Assembly: GCA_016213845.1 (NCBI GenBank)
Contig: JACQZN010000020.1
Location: forward strand, 1 to 36,758
Reading direction: 5' to 3'
Source of the DNA: Candidatus Wallbacteria bacterium
Lineage (GTDB): Bacteria > Muiribacteriota > UBA6191 > JACPRK01
Length of the DNA stretch: 36,758 nucleotides
The position numbers and the translations under genes were made by a program. The notes below the pieces were generated by a model. The model saw only the letters and a program-made list of their open reading frames with translations, was not told the DNA's origin and searched no databases. Below, one piece after another: positions 7,272-14,067 of this stretch (its first letter is position 1; each line of letters begins with the position of its first letter).

Positions 7272-10137
7272 TCTCCTTCAGCTCGTAGGTGCCATCCCAG
7301 TCGGGCGGGGGCGGTGACTTCAGGAGCTCGGTGGTTCGCTCGAGCCAGAGCTGGCTGGCGCGATCGGTGGGGGTGATCTCGACGGCGCGGATGAAGCATC
7401 GGTGAGCCTGCTCGAACCGATGGGCGCCGATCCAGCGCATGCCTTCGTCGTAGGCGGCCAGGTGCGCCTCCTGCGCCTCGTCGAAGCGTGACTCCCGGAG
7501 GCCCAGCAGCTCGTAAACGGTGACGCCCTGGTGTTTTCCCTTCACCTTCACGCGGTCGATCTCGCGCACGCGGCACTCCTCGGCCGTCTTGGCGTATGTG
7601 AACTCGCTGATGAGCACTTCGGTGCCGTAGTACTTGTTGGCGCTTTCGAGTCGGGAGGCGAGGTTCACGCCGTCGCCGATCGCGGTGTACTCCATCTTCT
7701 TCTCGGAGCCAATGGTCCCGCAGAGCACCTCGCCGGATGAGAGGCAGATGCCGGTGCGGATCGGGACCTTGCCCTCGCGGACGCGCTTGGCGTTGAAGGT
7801 GCGCAGTCGATTGCCCATCTCGATGGCGGCGTGGACTGCGTGGACCGCGTTGTTGGGGTGGTGCACGGGCGCTCCGAAGATTGCCATGATGGCGTCGCCG
7901 ATGAACTTGTCGAGCGTTCCGCCGAAGCTGAAGATGGCATCGACCATGTGGCTGAAGTACTCGTTCAGCATCGCCACGGTCTCCTGGGCGCCGATCTTCT
8001 CCGTGATGGTCGTGAAGCTGCGGATGTCGCTGAAGAGGATCGTCACGTCCTGGCGCGCCCCCCTCATCAGCGCCTCCCAGTCGCCCGAGAGCAACCGTTC
8101 AGCGACGTCCTTGGAGAGCAGGCGGGTCATCATCGAGCGCGTTCGCTTCTCACGCGTCATGTCCTCCAGGATGGCGACGGAGCCGACGATGGTGCCCGCG
8201 CGCTGATCCTTGAGCGGCTGGATCGACACGTTCATCGACAGCGGCTTGCCCGTCGCGGTCTTGTAGTCCCGGTCGTACTCGGTGAGCGCCTGTCCGGACT
8301 CCATCACTCGCTGGAACTTCTCGGCGAAGAGCCCGGCGCCCTCGCCCAGCACCTCGTCCAGCCGCCGGGAGATCGGGTCGGCCGCGGTCACCTCCAGGAT
8401 GCGCGTCGCCGCCTGGTTCGTGAGCGTGACGCGCTGCTTGGAATCGACCGACATCACGCCATTCGACATGTTGTTGAGCACCGACTCCAGGTAGTTCTTC
8501 AGGTGCAGCACGCTGTCGAAGAGCTGCGCGTTCTCCAGGGCGATGGCGGCCTGGGCCGAGAAGGCCTGCAGGAGCTGTTCGTCGTCGGGCGTGAAGACGC
8601 CCTTCTTCTTGTTGATCAGCTGCGTGACGCCCATGACCTCGCCCGAGTTGTTGCGGATCGGCATGCAGAGGATGGTGCGAGTGCGGTAGCCGGTTTTCTT
8701 GTCGAACTCGGGGTTGAAGAGCGGGCTTTCGTAGGCGTCCTCGATGTTGAGCGGCTCCCCGGTGGTGGCGACGTGGCCGGCGATGCCGACCGACTTCGGG
8801 AAGCGGATCTCCTTGATCTCGCCGCCCTGCGTGCTCTTGCTCCAGAGCTCGCCGGTTTCCTTGTCGAGCAGGAAGAGCGTGGCTCGATCGGCCTCCATGA
8901 TGTCGCACGCCTTGCCCATGATCGTCTGGATCAGGGTCGAGAGATCGAGCTCGCTCGAAAGGGCGTTGGCCACGTTCAGAAGCGATTCCACCTGGCGCTG
9001 CTGGGCGACGACCCGCTCGTAGAGCTGCGCGTTCTCCAGGGCGATGGCAGCCTGGGCGGAGAACGCACCCAGGAGCTGCTCGTCATCGACCGTGAAGACG
9101 CCGTCCTTCTTGTTGATGACTTGCGTGACGCCGATGACCTCCCCCCCGGTATTGCGGATCGGCATGCAGAGGATGGTCTGGGTGCGGTAACCGGTCTTCT
9201 TGTCGAACTCGGGGTTGAAGAGCGGGCTCTGGTAGGCGTCCTGGATGTTGAGCGGCTCTCCGGTGGTGGCGACGTGGCCGGCGATGCCGACGGACCGCGG
9301 GAAGCGGATCTCCCGGATCTCGCTGCCCTTGGCGACCTTGCTCCAGAGCTGGTCTTTCTCCTTGTCGAGCAGGAAGAGCGTTGCGCGGTCTGCGGAGAGG
9401 ATCTCGCAGGCCTTTCCCATGATGCTCTGGACCAGGGTCGTCAGGTCGAGCTGGGAGGTGAGGGCGTTGGCGACGCCCAGCAGGGAATCTAGGTTACGCT
9501 GCTGGGCGACCACCCGCTCGTAGAGGAGCGAGTTTTCGAGCGCCACCGCCAGGATGGTGCTCAGGCTTCGCAAGAGCGCCAGGTCGGCTCCCGTGAAGGG
9601 ACCGCCGCGCTTGTTGATCGCCTGGATGACGCCGACGATTTCGCCTGCGGGGTTGGTGATGGGCGCCGCCAGCATCGACATCGTGCGGTAACCGGTCGCC
9701 TTGTCCACGTCCCGGTTGAAGAGCGGGTGATCGTAGACGTCCGGGATGTTGAGCGGCTCGCCCTTGGTGGCCACCAGTCCCGCCAGGCCGCGGTCCATCG
9801 GGATACGGATCTCCTTGGTCTGGAGGCCCTGCGCGACCTTGCTCCAGAGCTGGGAGCGCTGCCGGTCGATGAGGAAGAGGCTGGTGCGGTCGGCGTTGAG
9901 GAGCGCCGAGATCTTGAAGACGATGTCCTGGATGAGCGCCGCCAGCTCCAGCTTGGAGCCCAGGAAGGAGGCGACTTCCACCTGGGCCGAGCCCTGCTTG
10001 TACGCCTCGAGCAACGCCACGAGCTGCGCGCGCGACTGTTCGCGCGGCATGTCCAGCAGCCGATCGGCCAGCTCGTCGAAGGACTTTGGGCCCTGGCGGA
10101 CCTGGTCGAGCAAGGCGTGTGCGGAAGGCTCGGTCAT
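7267..10137 (-). CDS. Class III adenylate cyclase with three GAF domains and a PAS domain
   Basis: This is 956 residues. The ATG at 10137 has GGAGG about 10 bases upstream; the frame is open further but runs into the divergent gene. Three GAF domains centre near residues 126, 293 and 460, spaced exactly 167 residues apart, followed by a PAS domain (about 540-660), the catalytic domain (about 695-880) and a TPR-like tail. Metal-binding aspartates are D704 (FSDIRSF) and D748 (FIGDAIM). The adenine-selecting pair is K744 and D822 (AIGDGVNLASRLE), and the transition-state pair is N825 and R829. All key residues are present, so it should make cAMP from ATP under control of small-molecule or redox signals sensed by GAF/PAS. 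No membrane helix is seen. GAF2 and GAF3 are almost identical. The stop lies in a heptamer array. Confidence 0.92.
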   Translation of the reverse strand: MTEPSAHALLDQVRQGPKSFDELADRLLDMPREQSRAQLVALLEAYKQGSAQVEVASFLGSKLELAALIQDIVFKISALLNADRTSLFLIDRQRSQLWSKVAQGLQTKEIRIPMDRGLAGLVATKGEPLNIPDVYDHPLFNRDVDKATGYRTMSMLAAPITNPAGEIVGVIQAINKRGGPFTGADLALLRSLSTILAVALENSLLYERVVAQQRNLDSLLGVANALTSQLDLTTLVQSIMGKACEILSADRATLFLLDKEKDQLWSKVAKGSEIREIRFPRSVGIAGHVATTGEPLNIQDAYQSPLFNPEFDKKTGYRTQTILCMPIRNTGGEVIGVTQVINKKDGVFTVDDEQLLGAFSAQAAIALENAQLYERVVAQQRQVESLLNVANALSSELDLSTLIQTIMGKACDIMEADRATLFLLDKETGELWSKSTQGGEIKEIRFPKSVGIAGHVATTGEPLNIEDAYESPLFNPEFDKKTGYRTRTILCMPIRNNSGEVMGVTQLINKKKGVFTPDDEQLLQAFSAQAAIALENAQLFDSVLHLKNYLESVLNNMSNGVMSVDSKQRVTLTNQAATRILEVTAADPISRRLDEVLGEGAGLFAEKFQRVMESGQALTEYDRDYKTATGKPLSMNVSIQPLKDQRAGTIVGSVAILEDMTREKRTRSMMTRLLSKDVAERLLSGDWEALMRGARQDVTILFSDIRSFTTITEKIGAQETVAMLNEYFSHMVDAIFSFGGTLDKFIGDAIMAIFGAPVHHPNNAVHAVHAAIEMGNRLRTFNAKRVREGKVPIRTGICLSSGEVLCGTIGSEKKMEYTAIGDGVNLASRLESANKYYGTEVLISEFTYAKTAEECRVREIDRVKVKGKHQGVTVYELLGLRESRFDEAQEAHLAAYDEGMRWIGAHRFEQAHRCFIRAVEITPTDRASQLWLERTTELLKSPPPPDWDGTYELKEK

Positions 10138-10189
10138 CGATCTTGGCCCTCCGCGCCGGGGCGGCGGAAGGGGCGGGTACGTGGCGCCT

Positions 10190-10219
10190 AATCTAGCAGG
10201 CGGGCGCGCGTCGCGTCCA
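10190..10219 (-). promoter_or_regulatory. Candidate extended -10 promoter for the adenylate cyclase
   Basis: On the minus strand TGC precedes TAGATT, with a weak TGGACG 18 bases upstream. It lies about 50 bp before the cyclase start. The TGC-TAnnnT form recurs at several other gene starts in this window. Confidence 0.4.
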
Positions 10220-10242
10220 CCTTCTCGGACCCGCTCCCGAGG

Positions 10243-10271
10243 TTGAAGATGGGCTCTAATTGTGCTACTCT
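10243..10271 (+). promoter_or_regulatory. Sigma70-type promoter of the P5C dehydrogenase gene
   Basis: TTGAAG, a 17-bp spacer, then TACTCT preceded by TGC (extended -10). The start codon lies about 59 bp downstream of the -10. Confidence 0.6.
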
Positions 10272-10329
10272 GGCCGGCTCCCGGGCCCGAAGTCCGCGCG
10301 CGCCCGGCCCGACTTGCGGAGGACCTGCG

Positions 10330-11904
10330 ATGACCGCCAAGATTACCCGAGAGGATCAGCTTCCACCGTTCGCCAACGAGCCGTTCAGCGACTTCTCGAA
10401 GCCGCACGTGCGCGCGGCGATGGAGGCCGCGTTGGCGCAGGTCGGCTCCGAGCTGGGGCGGGAGTACCCTGCGTACATCGGTGGCCAGAAGGTCACCGCC
10501 ACGCAGAAGATCCGCTCGATCGACCCGTCGTGTTCCTCGCGGCTGGTCGGCATCGTCCAGGACTGCCCCCCGGAGCTGGGGGATCTCGCTGTCCAGGCCG
10601 CGCTCGGCGCCTTCGAGAGCTGGAGTCTCGTGCCGGCCCCGGAGCGCTGCGAAATCTTCTTTCGGGCCAAGGAGCTCCTGCGGCAACGGCGGTTCGAGTT
10701 CAACGCCTGGATCATCTACGAGGTCGGTAAGAACTGGGCCGAGGCCGACGCCGACGTCGCAGAGATGGTCGACTTCTTCGACTACTACTGCCGCTCGATG
10801 ATCAGACTGAACCAGCCTCCCGAGCTCGTGCAGGTCTCCGAGGAGAAGAACCGACTGGCCTACATTCCGCTCGGGGTAGGGGTCTGCATCTCACCCTGGA
10901 ATTTTCCGTGCGCGATCATGGGCGGGATGGCCGCCGCCGCCGCGGTGGCCGGAAACACGGTGGTCTCCAAGCCTTCCGAGGACGCCCCGGTAGTCGCCAC
11001 CAAGCTGGTCGAGTTGATGATCGAGGCCGGGGTTCCTGCCGGAGTCCTCAACCTGGTCACCGGCACCGGCGCCGCTCTCGGCGCGCACCTGGTGCGCCAT
11101 CCGAAGGTCAGATTCGTCAGCTTCACCGGCTCCCGCGAGGTGGGATGCCAGGTGGTGGAGAATGCCGCCAAGGTCTCCGACGGCCAGCGGTGGCTCAAGC
11201 GGGTCGTCGCCGAGATGGGCGGCAAGAATGCCATCATCGTCGCCGACGACGCCGACCTGGACAGCGCCGCGCAGGGAGTCACGGCTGCGGCGTTCGGATA
11301 CCAGGGGCAGAAGTGCTCGGCCTGCTCCAGGGTGGTCGTGTTCGACTCCGTGCACGACCGCTTCGTCGAGAAGCTCCTGGCCGCCACACGCGCTCTGACC
11401 GTCGGCCCGGCCCAGGACCCTTCGACCAACGTCGGGCCCGTCATCAGCGGACGCGCCTACGAGAAGGTGTTCCACTACATCCAGCTCGGCAAGGAGGAAG
11501 GCAAGCTCCTGATGGGCGGTGAGCGGACGGAATCGGACGGGTTCTTCGTCCCACCGACGATCTTCGACGAGGTCCGGCCCGGAGCGCGGATCGCGCAGGA
11601 GGAGATCTTCGGCCCGGTCCTGGCCGTGATACGGGCCCGGGACTACGATCATGCCCTCGAGATCGCCAACGGCACGGCATTCGGACTCACCGGAGCCGTC
11701 TACTCCTCCAGCCCGGACCGGCTCGAGCGCGCCGCTCGCGAGTTCCACGTCGGAAACCTCTACTTGAACCGCAAGTGCACGGGCGCCATGGTCGGTCGCC
11801 ATCCCTTCGGCGGCTTCAACATGTCCGGCACCGACAGCAAGACCGGAGGCCCGGATTATCTCTTGCAGTTCACCCAGGCCAAGACGGTCTGCGCGAAGAT
11901 TTGA
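10330..11904 (+). CDS. rocA: L-glutamate gamma-semialdehyde (1-pyrroline-5-carboxylate) dehydrogenase
   Basis: This is 524 residues, the usual length for the stand-alone enzyme. The ATG at 10330 has GGAGGA six to seven bases upstream. It belongs to the aldehyde dehydrogenase superfamily: PWNFP near 189, the NAD-binding FTGSREVG near 265, general base E295 (VAEMGGKN) and catalytic cysteine C329 (GQKCSACSR). The GQKCSA signature and EEIFGPVL place it with RocA/PutA-type P5C dehydrogenases, which oxidise glutamate semialdehyde to glutamate with NAD+ in proline and arginine breakdown. No proline dehydrogenase is in the window. It has its own promoter and is divergent from the adenylate cyclase. 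The stop is three bases before an AGTAGNC heptamer array. Confidence 0.92.
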   Translation: MTAKITREDQLPPFANEPFSDFSKPHVRAAMEAALAQVGSELGREYPAYIGGQKVTATQKIRSIDPSCSSRLVGIVQDCPPELGDLAVQAALGAFESWSLVPAPERCEIFFRAKELLRQRRFEFNAWIIYEVGKNWAEADADVAEMVDFFDYYCRSMIRLNQPPELVQVSEEKNRLAYIPLGVGVCISPWNFPCAIMGGMAAAAAVAGNTVVSKPSEDAPVVATKLVELMIEAGVPAGVLNLVTGTGAALGAHLVRHPKVRFVSFTGSREVGCQVVENAAKVSDGQRWLKRVVAEMGGKNAIIVADDADLDSAAQGVTAAAFGYQGQKCSACSRVVVFDSVHDRFVEKLLAATRALTVGPAQDPSTNVGPVISGRAYEKVFHYIQLGKEEGKLLMGGERTESDGFFVPPTIFDEVRPGARIAQEEIFGPVLAVIRARDYDHALEIANGTAFGLTGAVYSSSPDRLERAAREFHVGNLYLNRKCTGAMVGRHPFGGFNMSGTDSKTGGPDYLLQFTQAKTVCAKI

Positions 11905-11907
11905 GAG

Positions 11908-11942
11908 AGTAGTCAGTAGCCAGTAGTCAGTAGCCAGTAGGG
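11908..11942 (+). repeat. AGTAGNC heptamer array after the P5C dehydrogenase gene
   Basis: There are five phased units: AGTAGTC, AGTAGCC, AGTAGTC, AGTAGCC, AGTAGGG. A TAG every seven bases places stops in all three frames within 21 bases. Confidence 0.85.
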
Positions 11943-11947
11943 TCGAG

Positions 11948-11972
11948 GCGACACGACATCGGTCTTTCGCTG
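11948..11972 (+). repeat. Array core element, copy 2
   Basis: It reads GCGACACG, A, CATCG, G, TCTTTCGCTG. Apart from the two variable bases it is identical to copy 1 on the opposite strand at 7221-7245. Confidence 0.85.
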
Positions 11973-12011
11973 GTTCCCACCCTGGCTCCGCACCCCTCAC
12001 GCCTCCAGCCC

Positions 12012-12102
12012 GACTCCTGATCCCTGATCCCTGAAGCCTGATCCCTCACTTCTCGAGCCTCACTCCTCACTTCTCAAGCCTCGAGCCTCACCCCTCACTC
12101 CT
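12012..12102 (-). repeat. Heptamer array: 13 AGGNNNN/AGAAGTG units
   Basis: Read on the minus strand: units AGGAGTG, AGGGGTG, AGGCTCG, AGGCTTG, AGAAGTG, AGGGATC, AGGCTTC and AGGAGTC in unbroken 7-base phase, 13 in total. Several units are exactly those used at 7.1 kb and 34.8 kb. Confidence 0.9.
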
Positions 12103-12148
12103 GCCCCCTGGGCGGAGGCGGACCTAACGAGTTGCCCACGCACCACCG

Positions 12149-12196
12149 CTACTGGCTACTCCTTCCACCTTCTACCTTCCATCTTCTATCTTCCCC
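12149..12196 (-). repeat. GGAAG-type and AGTAGNC heptamer array inside the 3' end of the acyl-CoA synthetase gene
   Basis: Read on the minus strand: GGGGAAG, ATAGAAG, ATGGAAG, GTAGAAG, GTGGAAG, then AGTAGCC and AGTAGCG units. The coding frame runs through it and stops at the TAG of the last AGTAGCG unit. Confidence 0.85.
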
Positions 12197-13750
12197 TTCC
12201 CCGTCCCAGCACCCAGGCGGACAGAGGGGCTCCTTCTTCAGAACCGGCTTCGCAACTCGATGCGTGGGCGTGCGCGGGAGCTCGGTCCGCAGCTCCAGGT
12301 AGCGGGGGACCTTGAAGGCGGCGAGCCGGCTGGCGCACCATCGGACCAGCTCCTCGGGGCCGACGGACTGGCCCTCCTTCAGCACGGCGAACGCCTTCAC
12401 GTCGTCCTCGCCCAGCTCCGACGGGACCCCGATGACGGCGGCTTCCAGGACGGCAGGGTGAGCGGAGAGCACCTCCTCGACTTCCCGGGCCGCGATGTTC
12501 TCGCCCCGGCGCCGGATCTGATCCGTCCTGCGGTCCACGAACGTCAGCCAGCCTTCCGCGTCCCGCACGGCGATATCGCCCGTATGGAGCCAGCCGTCGG
12601 CCAGCGCCCGCTCGGTCGATTCCGGGTCGCGCCAGTATCCCTTCATCACGGCGTCGTTGGCGAGCCAGATCTCCCCGGGCTCGCCGATGGGCGCATCCGA
12701 TCCGTCAGCCGCCACGACCCGCACGCGATTCACCGTCGCTCCCGACGGGTGTTGTCTGGGAAGGCCCATGCTGGGCGGCCGCCCCGGACCGTCCAGCGGG
12801 GTCACCGTTCCGTAGGTGCATTCGGACAGACCGTAGCCGATGACAATTTTGAGTCCGAATCGACGCTCGGCCGCCTCATGCACCTCGGGAGGCAGGGCAG
12901 GGGCGCAGTAGGCCACGCGCACCGCATGGTCACGCTCGCCGGCGGACGGCTCGCGTTTGCAGAGAATCTGCATCATCGCCCCGACACAGTTGAAGTGCGT
13001 GGCGCCCGAGCTCCTGGCCAGCTCCCAGAACCCGCTGGCGCTGAAGCGCTCGGCGATGACCAGCGTCGCGCCGCCAGCCAGCGCGCCCATCGTGGAGTAG
13101 GCCTGCGCGTTGATGTGGAAGAGCGGCAACACCGCCAGCACGCGGTCCCCTGGCCGGATGCCGACCCAGTGCGCGAACCCTTCGCCCGAGAGAACGTAAG
13201 TGCGGTGAGTCTGCATCACCGCCTTGGGCCTGCCCGTGCTCCCCGAGGTGTAGACGAAGGTCGCAACGTCGTCTTCCTCGACTTCCGGAAAGAAGTCGAC
13301 GGCGTGCACGCCCTGTAGCTCCTCGAGAGGCACCCCCGTTTCGAACAGCGAGTGCGCGGCGCGCTCCCCCGCGAAGATCGTCCGGCCGGTCCAGGGCGCT
13401 TCGGCCCCGCCCAGTTCTTGTGGCAGCTCGGCTCCCGCGATCAGCGCCGCAGCCTGCGCGTGGTCCAGGATGAACGCGACCTCGGCCGCTTTCAGTGCCG
13501 TGTTGATGGGCACCGCGGTGGCGCCGATCTCCGCCAGCGCCAGCCAGCACTGGAGGAACTCCAGTCCGTTCGGCAGGAACAGCGCGACCCGGTCGCCTTT
13601 CTTCAGGCCCTCCTCCAGGAACCCTGCCGCGAGGTAGCCAACCGCCTGTCGCAGCTCGTAGCCGCCAAGGCTGCGATCGCCCGCGCTCGCCAGCGGCTCG
13701 ATTGCGCGTGCCTCGGCCGCGCGGCGCAGGAGCTCGGGGATGGTGCGCAT
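12149..13750 (-). CDS. Acyl-CoA synthetase / AMP-dependent ligase
   Basis: This is a 533-residue member of the ANL (acyl/aryl-CoA synthetase) superfamily. Motifs in order: phosphate loop YTSGSTGRPK at 167-176, YGLSE near 300, WLHTGD near 390, hinge RRTDQIRRRGENI, and the catalytic lysine K501 in HRVAKP. Such enzymes activate a carboxylic acid with ATP to an acyl adenylate, then form the CoA thioester. The sequence looks nearest to CaiC/long-chain or cyclohexanecarboxylate-type ligases, but the substrate cannot be read. The last 17 or so residues (GEGEDRRWKVEGGRSSQ) are translated from a heptamer array and are not part of the family fold. The gene starts next to another array, without a visible ribosome site. 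It is convergent with the P5C dehydrogenase gene. Confidence 0.88.
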   Translation of the reverse strand: MRTIPELLRRAAEARAIEPLASAGDRSLGGYELRQAVGYLAAGFLEEGLKKGDRVALFLPNGLEFLQCWLALAEIGATAVPINTALKAAEVAFILDHAQAAALIAGAELPQELGGAEAPWTGRTIFAGERAAHSLFETGVPLEELQGVHAVDFFPEVEEDDVATFVYTSGSTGRPKAVMQTHRTYVLSGEGFAHWVGIRPGDRVLAVLPLFHINAQAYSTMGALAGGATLVIAERFSASGFWELARSSGATHFNCVGAMMQILCKREPSAGERDHAVRVAYCAPALPPEVHEAAERRFGLKIVIGYGLSECTYGTVTPLDGPGRPPSMGLPRQHPSGATVNRVRVVAADGSDAPIGEPGEIWLANDAVMKGYWRDPESTERALADGWLHTGDIAVRDAEGWLTFVDRRTDQIRRRGENIAAREVEEVLSAHPAVLEAAVIGVPSELGEDDVKAFAVLKEGQSVGPEELVRWCASRLAAFKVPRYLELRTELPRTPTHRVAKPVLKKEPLCPPGCWDGEGEDRRWKVEGGRSSQ

Positions 13751-13755
13751 GGGGA

Positions 13756-13816
13756 GGAAGGTAGGAGGTGGAAGGTGGAAGAGTAGTCAGTAGACAGTAG
13801 TCAGTAGACAGTAGGG
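13756..13816 (+). repeat. GGAAGGT plus AGTAGNC heptamer array
   Basis: Units GGAAGGT, AGGAGGT, GGAAGGT and a truncated GGAAG run into AGTAGTC, AGTAGAC, AGTAGTC, AGTAGAC and AGTAGGG. It begins six bases upstream of the acyl-CoA synthetase start. It is the left arm of an imperfect inverted repeat with 13998-14067. Confidence 0.88.
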
Positions 13817-13821
13817 GCGGT

Positions 13822-13845
13822 GCGACACGTCATCGTCTTTCGCTT
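13822..13845 (+). repeat. Array core element, copy 3
   Basis: It reads GCGACACG, T, CATCG, TCTTTCGCTT. The second variable base of the other copies is deleted and the last base differs. It sits six bases inside the AGTAGNC array, as in the other copies. Confidence 0.8.
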
Positions 13846-13997
13846 GCTCGTCCGCGTGGCGTCTTGCCCCTCGAGCCTCACTCCGCACTCCAGCCCTCAG
13901 CATGGGCATCTTGCAACAGCCCAATGCCAGCAGTGGCGAAGAGACGGACTCAGGATGCGCAGAATGCCGAGACAGGGAAGCCGTCACTGCGCCGTCC
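13846..13997. other. Spacer between the two array arms, no gene seen
   Basis: It contains a short, decayed stretch of AGG-type heptamers on the minus strand (for example CTCGAGC, CTCACTC on the plus strand) and then unique sequence. Short open frames here lack a ribosome site or recognisable content, so no gene is called. Together with the flanking arrays this makes a 314-bp gene-free gap. Confidence 0.6.
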
Positions 13998-14067
13998 CCT
14001 ACTGACTACTGGCTACCCCTTCCGTCTTCCATCTTCCACCTTCTATCTTCTACCTTCCATCTTCCTA
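13998..14067 (-). repeat. GGAAG-type plus AGTAGNC heptamer array at the 3' end of the CpaF-like gene
   Basis: Read on the minus strand from 14067: TAGGAAG, ATGGAAG, GTAGAAG, ATAGAAG, GTGGAAG, ATGGAAG, ACGGAAG, then AGTAGNC-type units including AGTAGTC and AGTAGGG. The TAG of the first unit is the stop codon of the CpaF-like gene. Confidence 0.9.

Noticed and set aside
7831..9492. A 553-codon plus-strand frame opposite the adenylate cyclase
   Set aside because: Its apparent repeats only mirror the GAF triplication on the coding strand.
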